DNA of 64,000 nt from Paenibacillus uliginis N3/975 (lineage in GTDB: Bacteria > Bacillota > Bacilli > Paenibacillales > Paenibacillaceae). The stretch spans positions 3,822,263-3,886,262 of the forward strand of contig NZ_LT840184.1 of the NCBI RefSeq assembly GCF_900177425.1. The letters run 5' to 3'. Below are positions 8,287 through 15,901 of this stretch, piece by piece; positions within the stretch are counted from its first letter, which is position 1, and each line of letters starts with the position of its first letter. A model generated the notes under the pieces. It was not told the DNA's origin. It was given only the letters and a program-made list of their open reading frames with translations, and did not search any database. The position numbers and the translations under genes were made by a program.

Positions 8287-9316
8287 AATTCAATTCCTCC
8301 GTCATCGTGATAAGCTGTTCCAGTTTAGCTTGTGCCACTCCCGAATCAATAGCCTCTGCGGCTTTGCTGACGCCTTCCACCAGACTGTCAGCCAACCCTG
8401 AAACATAAATGCAAGCTCCGGCGTTTGCAAGCACGATATCCCTATAAGGACTTTTTTCACCTTGGAGCACTGTTCCAATAATCGCAGCATTCTCTGCAGC
8501 ATCTCCACCTAGAATTGACTGCATTGGATGAACAGCGAGGCCTAAATCATGCGGATGAATGTCATACGTGCGAATTTCCCCGCCACGGAGCTCGGACACA
8601 CGAGTAGGTGCAGAGATGCTAATTTCGTCCAATCCATCATGACTCGTAACGACCATAGCCCGTTTCAATCCCAGTTCTTTCAGCACCTGAGCGATCGTTT
8701 CCGTTTTATCAAGATCATAAATGCCAAGGAGCTGCCGGTCCGCACCAGCAGGATTGGTCAAAGGACCGAGCATATTAAACACAGTTCTTACTCCAAGTTC
8801 TTTTCGAGGTGCTGCTGCGTGCTTCATAGAAGGGTGATAAATTTGGGCAAACAGGAAACAGATCCCGATCTGATCCAAACAACGCTTAGCCTGCTCTGAG
8901 GTCAAATGAATATTTACACCTAGTGCCTCCAGCACATCAGCACTTCCGGCACGTCCAGAAGCCGAGCGGTTACCATGCTTCGCTACGCGAACGGACACGG
9001 AGGATGAAATAATCGCGGAGGCAGTGGAGATATTGAACTTGTGGATTCCAGAGCCTCCTGTTCCGCATGTATCTAGCAGTCGGCTTCGCTCAGTAATGAC
9101 ACGTCCTCCAGAGCCTCGCATCGCTTCAGCAAAGCCTGTAATTTCATCCACGGTCTCTCCTTTGATGCGGAGAGCCGTAAGCAGAGCTCCAATCTGCGAG
9201 TGGGTCGCTTTGCCTTCCATAATGGTCTGCATGACCTCCCTGGCCTCACTACGCTCCAGGTCACGGCCCTCAATCAATTTTGAAATACTGGACTGTACAG
9301 GTTCCATAATGTTCAT
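8276..9316 (-). CDS. trpD: Anthranilate phosphoribosyltransferase
   Basis: TrpD transfers the phosphoribosyl group of PRPP to anthranilate. The 346-residue product has the signature DTCGTGGSG (PRPP diphosphate loop), NISTASAIISS, the KHGNRSASGRAGSADVLE block and VFNMLGPLTNPA. The start is the ATG following GGAGGAGGAGA, 6 codons inside the longest frame. trpD is monofunctional here; no trpG glutaminase gene lies in the operon, so the amidotransferase subunit must be encoded elsewhere, as in B. subtilis where pabA serves both pathways. Confidence 0.96.
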   Translation of the reverse strand: MNIMEPVQSSISKLIEGRDLERSEAREVMQTIMEGKATHSQIGALLTALRIKGETVDEITGFAEAMRGSGGRVITERSRLLDTCGTGGSGIHKFNISTASAIISSSVSVRVAKHGNRSASGRAGSADVLEALGVNIHLTSEQAKRCLDQIGICFLFAQIYHPSMKHAAAPRKELGVRTVFNMLGPLTNPAGADRQLLGIYDLDKTETIAQVLKELGLKRAMVVTSHDGLDEISISAPTRVSELRGGEIRTYDIHPHDLGLAVHPMQSILGGDAAENAAIIGTVLQGEKSPYRDIVLANAGACIYVSGLADSLVEGVSKAAEAIDSGVAQAKLEQLITMTEELNYVS

Positions 9317-9340
9317 ATGTCTCTCCTCCTCCAATTATTT

Positions 9341-10894
9341 TTAAGGTGTATATTCGTACAGGTAATCCTGGTTGATTATACTCTCAGGCTTTACATCCGG
9401 CGGGAACATCGCTTCAGCAACACGGATTGCCTTTAGCATCCCTTTTGCTTTATTGACCGTTTCTTCATATTCTTTCTCAGGCACAGAGTCCCACACAATT
9501 CCAGCTCCAGCCTGTACGTAAGCTTTACCCTCGCGGAAAATGATCGTACGAATCGTGATACATGAATCCATATTTCCAGCAAAACCAAGATAACCTATTG
9601 CTCCGGCATATGCTCCTCTTGCTTCCCGCTCCAGCTCTGCAATGATCTCCATGGCCCGAAGCTTCGGAGCACCCGACACCGTTCCAGCAGGAAGGCAGGA
9701 TAGAAAAGCATCAAAGAAATCCTTGTCTTCACTCAGCTTGCCTGACACCCCTGACACGATGTGCATGACATGAGAGTACCGCTCGATCTCCATAAAAGAA
9801 TCACATTTGACCGTTCCGAACTCAGAGACACGTCCCAGATCATTTCGCCCAAGGTCGACCAGCATCAAATGCTCCGCCCGCTCTTTCTCGTCCTGCAGAA
9901 GCTCTTCTGCCAGCGCTCTGTCAGATGACTCATCCACCCCGCGGGGACGTGTGCCGGCAATCGGTCTCGTCTCGACTCGTCTGCCATCAACTTTAACCAA
10001 CGCTTCAGGCGATGTACCGACAATGATCTCTTCATCCATCTTCAAGTAGTACATATACGGCGACGGATTCAGTGTACGTAGCACCCGGTACACATGAAGC
10101 GGTGAAACTTCCGTATCAATGTGGAAGCGTTGGGACAGCACTACCTGAAAGATATCGCCGGCCCGGATATATTCCTTTGCCCGATCCACATTGTCCATAT
10201 ACTTTGCCTTGGTCATATTGGACTGGATATTTCCAAGTTCCACATCCGAAGGAATGCCACGAGAATTCACATTTTCGCGCGGTCCCTGCTCCTGCAGTTG
10301 TTCAGCTGTATCTTCCAGTTTGCGGCATACACTTCTATACGCCTGCCTTATATCCTCATCGGTATCTCCAGGTTTTACATGCACATTGCCAATCAAAAGA
10401 ATCTGCTGTTTCACATGATCAAATACGATGATCTGATCACAGAACATAAACCGAATGTCATCCATGCCTAGATCATCCAGAGCATGACCGGGCAGCTTTT
10501 CGTAATACTGAAGAAGATCATAACCGAAAAATCCGATTGCACCGCCTGTAAACGGGGGCATTTCATCCAACTGCGGACTTCTGTACGAACGAAGCAAAGC
10601 TTTTAGCTCTTCTACTGGTTTACCTTTGAGCTGAGTTACTTCACCGCTCATTTCCACTTCGATGTGACCTTGTTTACCTGAGATTAAAAGGAAAGGATCG
10701 GTACCGATGAACGAATAACGAGCCCACTGCACGCCGCCCTCTACACTTTCTAATAAAAATGCCCGTTCCCGCTGTGCATACCGCTGAAATATACGGATCG
10801 GTGTCTCCATATCCGCCAGTAAACGGACAGCGACAGGTATCAAATTATACTGTCTTGCCATGGATACGACCTGTTCCATTGATGGGTTTGCCAT
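9341..10894 (-). CDS. trpE: Anthranilate synthase component I
   Basis: TrpE makes anthranilate from chorismate and ammonia or glutamine. The 517-residue protein has the tryptophan feedback motif LLES in AFLLESVEGGVQWARYSFIG, then the chorismate-binding catalytic domain with VVLSQRF, PSPYMYYL, GTSPEALV, RPIAGTRPRG, DLGRNDLGRV and LPAGTVSGAPKLRAMEII. The ATG (MANPSMEQ) was chosen because AAGGAGG lies 8 nt upstream; that ribosome site would be translated if the longer TTG frame were used. It is the first gene after the TRAP-controlled leader, and a terminator hairpin ends about 36 nt before its start. Confidence 0.96.
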   Translation of the reverse strand: MANPSMEQVVSMARQYNLIPVAVRLLADMETPIRIFQRYAQRERAFLLESVEGGVQWARYSFIGTDPFLLISGKQGHIEVEMSGEVTQLKGKPVEELKALLRSYRSPQLDEMPPFTGGAIGFFGYDLLQYYEKLPGHALDDLGMDDIRFMFCDQIIVFDHVKQQILLIGNVHVKPGDTDEDIRQAYRSVCRKLEDTAEQLQEQGPRENVNSRGIPSDVELGNIQSNMTKAKYMDNVDRAKEYIRAGDIFQVVLSQRFHIDTEVSPLHVYRVLRTLNPSPYMYYLKMDEEIIVGTSPEALVKVDGRRVETRPIAGTRPRGVDESSDRALAEELLQDEKERAEHLMLVDLGRNDLGRVSEFGTVKCDSFMEIERYSHVMHIVSGVSGKLSEDKDFFDAFLSCLPAGTVSGAPKLRAMEIIAELEREARGAYAGAIGYLGFAGNMDSCITIRTIIFREGKAYVQAGAGIVWDSVPEKEYEETVNKAKGMLKAIRVAEAMFPPDVKPESIINQDYLYEYTP

Positions 10895-10930
10895 TACCAA
10901 TCCCTCCTTCTTCAAATGTATTAAGAATGC

Positions 10931-10959
10931 AAAAAAGACCTCTACCGAAGTAGAGGTCT
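10931..10959 (-). terminator. trp leader attenuator terminator
   Basis: A perfect 10-bp stem (AGACCTCTAC/GTAGAGGTCT, UUCG loop on the minus strand) is followed by six T, only about 36 nt before trpE. This is the right place for the transcription terminator of an attenuator. Its 5' arm (CUCUACU) is complementary over 7 nt to AGUAGAG inside the TRAP-binding triplets, so an antiterminator pairing is possible but long-range. Confidence 0.88.
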
Positions 10960-11106
10960 ATACTGGATAAGTATATAAAAAAGAGCGCAGACAAGAGTGA
11001 TACAAACTATACAAGACCAAAACGATGCCTCAAATATCTATGACACGGTTTGTATGACAAACAACAACCCGACCATAGAATTGGCTCATATTTCAGTAAT
11101 AGAGGT

Positions 11107-11349
11107 TGTTCAAAAAGTCCGCTTTTGATCACGAAGTGAATCAAGAAGTGGGCTCGGCATCGAATCTTGAATTCAGCTGGTCCTAGCATATGCTTACGAA
11201 GTATGTTTCCTCCGGAAACATTTCAGGTGCTCACGTACCCAAAACGTACGCTCCGCTCCTCAGTCCCTAGCTTCATCCAACTCAAGCGTTTTGAAAAAAC
11301 GCACATCGGAAGCATAAGCTTCGGTGCTGAAAACCGACCTTTTTGAACA
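11107..11349. mobile_element. 243-bp MITE-like element with 11-bp terminal inverted repeats
   Basis: The element begins TGTTCAAAAAG and ends CTTTTTGAACA, an exact 11-bp inverted repeat. It contains several internal small palindromes and no convincing gene. No clear target-site duplication is visible. It lies wholly in the trp leader, between the TRAP-binding site and the terminator. A hairpin with a GTTTTTTC tail on the minus strand (about 11290-11330) could itself act as a terminator. The repeat resembles dispersed non-coding elements I associate with Paenibacillus genomes, but that is memory and not a search. Confidence 0.6.
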
Positions 11350-11394
11350 CGCACTAATAATGTATAGTACTCTCTTATCTTATCATGGTGAAAC

Positions 11395-11450
11395 CTAAGC
11401 TACTCTGCTCTTCTCTGCTAAACTATACTCATCTAAACTCTACTCAGCTA
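11395..11450 (-). promoter_or_regulatory. TRAP (MtrB) binding site in the trp leader
   Basis: Read on the minus strand, ten (G/T)AG triplets occur at exact 5-nt periodicity from 11450 to 11403: TAG, GAG, GAG, TAG, GAG, TAG, TAG, GAG, GAG, GAG, each with a 2-nt spacer. An eleventh TAG lies at 11397-11395 after a 5-nt spacer. Eleven (G/U)AG triplets separated by 2-3 nt form the binding target of the 11-subunit TRAP ring. The site is between aroH and trpE, as in B. subtilis, and TRAP is encoded in this window (mtrB). Confidence 0.93.
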
Positions 11451-11460
11451 TTCTGATACC

Positions 11461-11490
11461 AATATACAGGATCTTCCCTGTTCATGGCAA
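11461..11490 (-). promoter_or_regulatory. Candidate trp leader promoter
   Basis: TTGCCA (11485-11490) and TATATT (11461-11466) are separated by 18 nt, just after the aroH stop and just before the TRAP triplets. It resembles a housekeeping promoter. Transcripts from it would begin almost at the TRAP site. Readthrough from aroC-aroB-aroH is the other source of trp message. Confidence 0.4.
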
Positions 11491-11503
11491 CCCTAAATTT
11501 TGA

Positions 11504-11881
11504 TCAGGAAGACGAAGATGCCGACAAATCCGGACGCAACCGCTGCGCCTCGTTCAAATATACGTGCTTGATTTCTTTCTGACTCTTCTCTGTATTAACC
11601 TGCACCATTAGACGGATACAGCGCGGCAAGCTTCCCTGTACCGGAATTTCTACAGAGCACATAAGTGGAACCAAGTCCCAACCATCTAGTGCTCGAATGG
11701 CTCTCGCCGGAAAGGTAACATCCAAATCATGTGTCATTGTAATCCAGACGCTGCAAATATCGTCCGGCTTCACATCATTTCGGTTCACAATCTCTTCTAG
11801 AAGAAGCACTGTTTCCTTTAAAATTTCCTGTTCATCATTTTGCTTTACCGTTGTCGCTCCGCGAATACCACGATTCATCAT
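11504..11881 (-). CDS. aroH: Chorismate mutase, AroH type
   Basis: AroH rearranges chorismate to prephenate, the branch to tyrosine and phenylalanine. The 125-residue product has the trimeric monofunctional fold typical of Bacillus: MNRGIRGATTV at the N-terminus with the catalytic Arg, IVNRNDVKPDDICSVWITMTHDLDVTFPARAIR in the centre and VPLMCSVEIPVQGSLPRCIRLMVQVNT near the end. It is unrelated to the helical AroQ class. It follows aroB by 2 nt with AGGAGGG before the ATG, and it is the last gene before the trp leader. Confidence 0.95.
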   Translation of the reverse strand: MMNRGIRGATTVKQNDEQEILKETVLLLEEIVNRNDVKPDDICSVWITMTHDLDVTFPARAIRALDGWDLVPLMCSVEIPVQGSLPRCIRLMVQVNTEKSQKEIKHVYLNEAQRLRPDLSASSSS

Positions 11882-11883
11882 TG

Positions 11884-12978
11884 TTATCCCTCCTTCTTCA
11901 GCTGTTCAACGACCGAGCGGACCGCATTTACCGGTACATCATTAACAATACTGACTTTACCGATTTGGTCGGGCACAATAAAGACCATTCGTCCTTCAGT
12001 AAATTTCTTATCATGTTGCATAGCGTCCATAATTTCGTCAACCGATACATCGGACGGAAGCACAACAGGCAAATTTAAAGCGCTCAGCATTTCTCTGGTT
12101 TGCTCAAACAGATGATTTCCTCTACCCAAAGTTTCGGCGAGCAGCGCCGACCCTGCCATTCCGATGGATATGGCTTCACCGTGCAAGAATCGGCCGTAGC
12201 CTCCCACTGCTTCGATCGCATGACCAATCGTATGACCCAGGTTTAAGATGGCTCTAAGGCCCCCTTCCCTTTCATCCTGTGAAACAACATCCGCCTTGAT
12301 TGCACAGCCGCGTTCCAAACCGTAAGCAAGCGCCTCTGGATCTAGCGCAAGCAGTTCAGATGCATGATCCCGGCACCAATAAGCAAACTCTTCATCAAGA
12401 ATAAGTCCATGCTTTACCATTTCAGACAATCCTGCTGACACATCGCGTGCAGGCAGCGATGACAGTGTGTCTACATCGTACAATACCATCACCGGCTGAT
12501 GAAACGCGCCAATCATATTTTTGGCCAAGGGGTGATTAACCGCAACCTTACCACCTACACTGCTGTCATGGGCAAGGATCGTTGTCGGGATCTGCACAAA
12601 AGTAACGCCTCTCATGTATGTAGCCGCCACGAATCCAGCCAGATCACCCACTACCCCGCCGCCTAATGCAAATACAGCAGAGCTGCGGTCCAGCTTACCT
12701 TGTATCGCCGTCGTCATCACTTGTTCAAACACTGCTAGTGACTTGGACGTTTCTCCTGCTGGTACCACATGGGAAACAGTCGTGAAACCCGCTTCAGCCA
12801 TCCGGTCTTCCACCATCTGCAAATAATGGGGAGCGACCCGTTCATCCGTAACGATCAGGTGTGGACTTTTAGCGCTGATTCCATGCTCCAAGCTCAGTTC
12901 ACCGATCTTCTCGAGCAAGCCTGAGCCGATATAAATGGGGTATGAGCGTTCTCCTAGTTCGACCTGTAGAGTTCTCAT
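11884..12978 (-). CDS. aroB: 3-Dehydroquinate synthase
   Basis: AroB cyclises DAHP to 3-dehydroquinate using bound NAD+ and a divalent metal, the second step of the shikimate pathway. The 364-residue product has the NAD-binding ALGGGVVGDLAGFVAATYMRGV (about 103-124), IPTTILAHDSSVGGKVAVNHPLAKN (about 130-154) and the metal-binding residues in GLSEMVKHG (about 183-191) and LNLGHTIGHAIEA (about 245-257). It lies 2 nt after aroC and 2 nt before aroH in one transcript. Confidence 0.97.
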   Translation of the reverse strand: MRTLQVELGERSYPIYIGSGLLEKIGELSLEHGISAKSPHLIVTDERVAPHYLQMVEDRMAEAGFTTVSHVVPAGETSKSLAVFEQVMTTAIQGKLDRSSAVFALGGGVVGDLAGFVAATYMRGVTFVQIPTTILAHDSSVGGKVAVNHPLAKNMIGAFHQPVMVLYDVDTLSSLPARDVSAGLSEMVKHGLILDEEFAYWCRDHASELLALDPEALAYGLERGCAIKADVVSQDEREGGLRAILNLGHTIGHAIEAVGGYGRFLHGEAISIGMAGSALLAETLGRGNHLFEQTREMLSALNLPVVLPSDVSVDEIMDAMQHDKKFTEGRMVFIVPDQIGKVSIVNDVPVNAVRSVVEQLKKEG

Positions 12979-12980
12979 AC

Positions 12981-14150
12981 TTAGTATCTCTCCAATTGAG
13001 CAAGGTAATTGTTGTAGTTGGCATGTATTTCTTCCATCGAATCACCGCCGAATTTTTCCAGGAAAGCTTTTGCCACTTCCCATGTCACCACATGCTCCAT
13101 CACTACGCTTGCTGCCGGTACAGCGCATGCATCTGAGCGCTCTACCTGTGCTGTAAAGGCTTCTTTTGTATCAATATCCACACTTTGCAGCGGTTTGTAT
13201 AGTGTCGGAATCGGCTTCATTACGCCCCGGACTACAATCGGCATACCATTCGTCATACCGCCCTCAAAGCCGCCAAGACGGTTACTTGCACGGTGGTATC
13301 CCCGCTCTTCGGTGTACACAATTTCATCATGAACTTTAGAACCTCTAAGCTCTCCGGCTTCAAAGCCGATGCCGACCTCCACGCCTTTGAACGCATTGAT
13401 AGACATAACACCCTGCGCTATTCTCCCGTCGAGCTTCCGATCATATTGAACATGGCTGCCAAGTCCAACCGGTAGACCCTCTACGATGCACTCTACGATT
13501 CCTCCGATGGAGTCTCCTTCTTTCTTGATCAAGTCTATGTACTCTTCCATCTTTTTCTCCGTCTCTTTATTTACAACACGGACAGAAGAGGCTTCAGTAC
13601 GTTCGATCAACTCATCAATTGAAAGATCGTGAGCCGGTGCTTCAATCTCACCGATCCGGATAACCTGGCCGGCGACCTTAATACCAAACTGTTCAAGGAA
13701 CTGGCGTGCTATCGCACCACACGCGACACGGACAGCCGTTTCACGGGCACTAGAGCGCTCGAGCACATTACGGAGATCTTTTAGGTTGTATTTCAGACCG
13801 CCGTTCAGATCCGCATGACCTGGACGAGGACGGTGCACCCGTCTTTTTTCTTCGTCTGTTCCTTCGATTGGTTCGATGTTCATAATATTGCGCCAGTGAG
13901 TCCAATCCTTATTCTCCACTACAAGCGCTACTGGCGCTCCTGTTGTATAACCATGGCGTACTCCGCCAACAATTTGTGCTGTATCTTTCTCAATCTGCAT
14001 GCGGCGTCCGCGGCCGTAACCTTTTTGTCTCCGGTGCAATTGAAAATTTAAAGCCTCAATATCAAGCTTCAGATTGCTTGGCAATCCTTCAATGATCGCC
14101 GTTAGCTGAGGGCCGTGTGTCTCCCCTGCAGTCAAAAATCGTATACTCAT
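12981..14150 (-). CDS. aroC: Chorismate synthase
   Basis: AroC makes chorismate from EPSP with reduced FMN. The 389-residue protein begins with MSIRFLTAGETHGPQLTAIIEGLP, the first family signature, and has RPGHADLNG (about 109-117), ERSSARETAVRVACG (about 130-144) and ASNRLGGFEGGMTNG (about 291-305). It is first in the aroC-aroB-aroH-trp unit, behind a strong housekeeping promoter. Chorismate is the precursor of tryptophan, tyrosine and phenylalanine and of the MqnA-initiated menaquinone route encoded just upstream. Confidence 0.97.
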   Translation of the reverse strand: MSIRFLTAGETHGPQLTAIIEGLPSNLKLDIEALNFQLHRRQKGYGRGRRMQIEKDTAQIVGGVRHGYTTGAPVALVVENKDWTHWRNIMNIEPIEGTDEEKRRVHRPRPGHADLNGGLKYNLKDLRNVLERSSARETAVRVACGAIARQFLEQFGIKVAGQVIRIGEIEAPAHDLSIDELIERTEASSVRVVNKETEKKMEEYIDLIKKEGDSIGGIVECIVEGLPVGLGSHVQYDRKLDGRIAQGVMSINAFKGVEVGIGFEAGELRGSKVHDEIVYTEERGYHRASNRLGGFEGGMTNGMPIVVRGVMKPIPTLYKPLQSVDIDTKEAFTAQVERSDACAVPAASVVMEHVVTWEVAKAFLEKFGGDSMEEIHANYNNYLAQLERY

Positions 14151-14206
14151 GGTGCTTTCCCCCTTTTAAACTGTAAATCACTAAAATCCGTCAATATCTT
14201 CTGCTC

Positions 14207-14235
14207 ATTATATTATAGGTCCAACTCTTTGACAA
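14207..14235 (-). promoter_or_regulatory. Housekeeping promoter for the aro supraoperon
   Basis: TTGTCA (14230-14235) and a perfect TATAAT (14207-14212) are separated by 17 nt, about 57 nt before the aroC ATG and after the upstream terminator. This is a strong SigA-type match. Confidence 0.75.
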
Positions 14236-14251
14236 GAAAGGACAGTGCACC

Positions 14252-14285
14252 AAAAAGCGCTCCCCCTAAACAGAAGAGAAGCGCT
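14252..14285 (-). terminator. Terminator upstream of aroC
   Basis: AGCGCT repeats at 14256-14261 and 14280-14285, extended by weaker TC/GG pairs, are followed on the minus strand by TTTTT. It separates the cheR/small-ORF unit from the aro promoter. Confidence 0.65.
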
Positions 14286-14297
14286 GATCAGCAAAAC

Positions 14298-14462
14298 TTA
14301 TTTTAAGTGACGTGCCGGTCTTTTCCAATGATCGTTCCCGGCAGGCTGCTGCGGACCCAGCAGTGCACTGAACTGTAAGCTTTCCAATCCAAGAATTTGA
14401 CCGCACTCCTGCACACTGAACAATCCTCGCCGATATGCGGCAATAACCTTTCGTTTATCCAA
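14298..14462 (-). CDS. Small helix-turn-helix-like protein, function unknown
   Basis: A 54-residue frame starts at TTG with a good GGAGG site 8 nt upstream. The product begins LDKRKVIAAYRRGLFSVQEC and continues GQILGLESLQFSAL. The segment RRGLFSVQECGQILGLES reads like a helix-turn-helix of the kind found in small DNA-binding proteins, followed by a basic tail. A terminator follows at once, which supports it as the last gene of the cheR transcript. A competing 73-residue frame covers the same DNA but has no comparable ribosome site. No function is assigned. Confidence 0.6.
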   Translation of the reverse strand: MDKRKVIAAYRRGLFSVQECGQILGLESLQFSALLGPQQPAGNDHWKRPARHLK

Positions 14463-14538
14463 TCCCCTGACCTCCACTTGAATGCTGGAAATACCATTCC
14501 TATTATCGGATACTCAGCGCTCAATTATACAGACAGGA

Positions 14539-15345
14539 TCAGGATCTGCTTTTTCGATAAAAAAAAGTTTCTGCCGTCTCCAGGCCGTATTGGCCAGGAT
14601 TAAAAATTTGCTCAGTACTGCCTACAAACAAAACTCCACCGGGTCTTAAACTTGCTGCGAATTTCTGATAGAGCTTATGCTTTGCCTCTTCCGTGAAGTA
14701 GATCATCACATTGCGGCACACAATCAAGTCAAAGCCGGTATCGAAACGGTCTGTCAGAAGATTTTGCTTCTGAAATCGCACTTCCTTCTTCAACTGCTCA
14801 TCGAAGCGGTACATCGGCCCATCCTCCGTGAAATACTTTGCGGCGACCGCTTTAGGGACATCCTTCAACGATCGCTCCAGATACAGGCCTTGTTTCGCTT
14901 TAGCGAGTGCCCCATCATCAATGTCTGTTGCCAGGATGGTACTTGCGCTAAGCAGTTTCTTTTCCGCAAGAATCATCGCAAGTGTATACGGCTCTTCACC
15001 AGTGGAACAGGCAGCGCTCCATATTTTCAATCGTGCGAAACCAATACCCATCAGCTCTGGCAGGACCTTGTCCCTTAAAACCTCCCACCGATTGGGATTC
15101 CGCCAAAACTCAGAGACGTTAATGGTCATGCGGTCCAGAAATTCATGAAACAGCGCCTTGTCCTTCATCATGCCATCATAAAATGATGAAAACGTCTGAA
15201 AACCATATTTGAGTCGTAGGGTAGTCAATCTCCGTTTCATTTGAGTCTCTTTATATTCCGCAAGGTTAATCCCTGTGCTTAACTCAATGCTTCGAATAAA
15301 ACCGGTATAATCTTTATCTTGCACTAATTGTTCATTTTCCTTCAT
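14539..15345 (-). CDS. cheR: Chemotaxis protein methyltransferase
   Basis: CheR methylates glutamates of chemoreceptors with S-adenosylmethionine, setting receptor adaptation. The 268-residue product has a helical N-terminal domain (about 10-80) with FLDRMTINVSEFWRNPNRWEVL, then the SAM-binding domain with KIWSAACSTGEEPYTLAMIL (about 106-125), ILATDIDDGALAKAKQGLY (about 137-155) and FDLIVCRNVMIYFTEEAK (about 204-221). It lies between ndk and aroC, the same order as in B. subtilis. No other chemotaxis gene is in the window. Confidence 0.95.
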   Translation of the reverse strand: MKENEQLVQDKDYTGFIRSIELSTGINLAEYKETQMKRRLTTLRLKYGFQTFSSFYDGMMKDKALFHEFLDRMTINVSEFWRNPNRWEVLRDKVLPELMGIGFARLKIWSAACSTGEEPYTLAMILAEKKLLSASTILATDIDDGALAKAKQGLYLERSLKDVPKAVAAKYFTEDGPMYRFDEQLKKEVRFQKQNLLTDRFDTGFDLIVCRNVMIYFTEEAKHKLYQKFAASLRPGGVLFVGSTEQIFNPGQYGLETAETFFYRKSRS

Positions 15346-15373
15346 ATTACCATCCTGAAATGATTAAGAATAT

Positions 15374-15817
15374 TTAAGTCCATCGAGAGATGCTCTTCTC
15401 GTATTGTACCAATTCATCAGCGCTGAAGAAGTTTGCAATCTCACGTTCCGCACTTTCCGGCGAATCCGAACCGTGAATCAGATTGTGCGGTGTGTGTGCA
15501 GCAAAATCACCGCGGATCGTACCTGGCAGCGCTTCCTTAACTTTCGTCTTGCCAATCACCTGACGGGATAAGGTAATAATCTCATCGCCCTCCCATACCA
15601 TGGCGAATACTGGGCCGGAAGTTATAAATCCTACCAATTCGCCGAAGAAATCTTTTCCGACATGCTCAGCATAATGACGCTTTGCCTGCTCGTCGGAAAT
15701 CTGAAGAAATTTGCCTGCAACCAATTTAAAACCTTTATCCTCCAGCCGGCTTACGATCCTTCCGATCAGTCCCCGCTGAACACCATCCGGTTTAACCATC
15801 AAAAAAGTACGTTCCAT
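15374..15817 (-). CDS. ndk: Nucleoside diphosphate kinase
   Basis: Ndk transfers the gamma-phosphate of ATP to nucleoside diphosphates via a phosphohistidine. The 147-residue product is of the usual length and has MERTFLMVKPDGVQRGLIG at the start, the RxxxG-type RQVIGKTK block, GTIRGDFA and the active-site histidine in NLIHGSDSPESAEREI. The fourth in-frame start was chosen because the protein then begins exactly like its family. It sits between hepT and cheR, a conserved Bacillales order. Confidence 0.96.
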   Translation of the reverse strand: MERTFLMVKPDGVQRGLIGRIVSRLEDKGFKLVAGKFLQISDEQAKRHYAEHVGKDFFGELVGFITSGPVFAMVWEGDEIITLSRQVIGKTKVKEALPGTIRGDFAAHTPHNLIHGSDSPESAEREIANFFSADELVQYEKSISRWT

Positions 15818-15901
15818 TGGCTTCATCACTCTCCATTTTCATACATGTGATGTTACATTCTTCAAACGTAGTTTAACAGAAAGACGGTTGTAGATTAAAG
15901 A

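Noticed and set aside
10960..11106. T-box control of trpE
   Set aside because: No AGGGTGGNACCGCG-type T-box was found in the leader; the triplet array explains the regulation as TRAP-type.
11007..11189. 60-residue frame in the trp leader
   Set aside because: It lies across the MITE-like element and its flank, has no ribosome site and no family features.
14303..14524. 73-residue frame between aroC and cheR
   Set aside because: The competing 54-residue frame has a good ribosome site and a terminator at its end; this one has neither.
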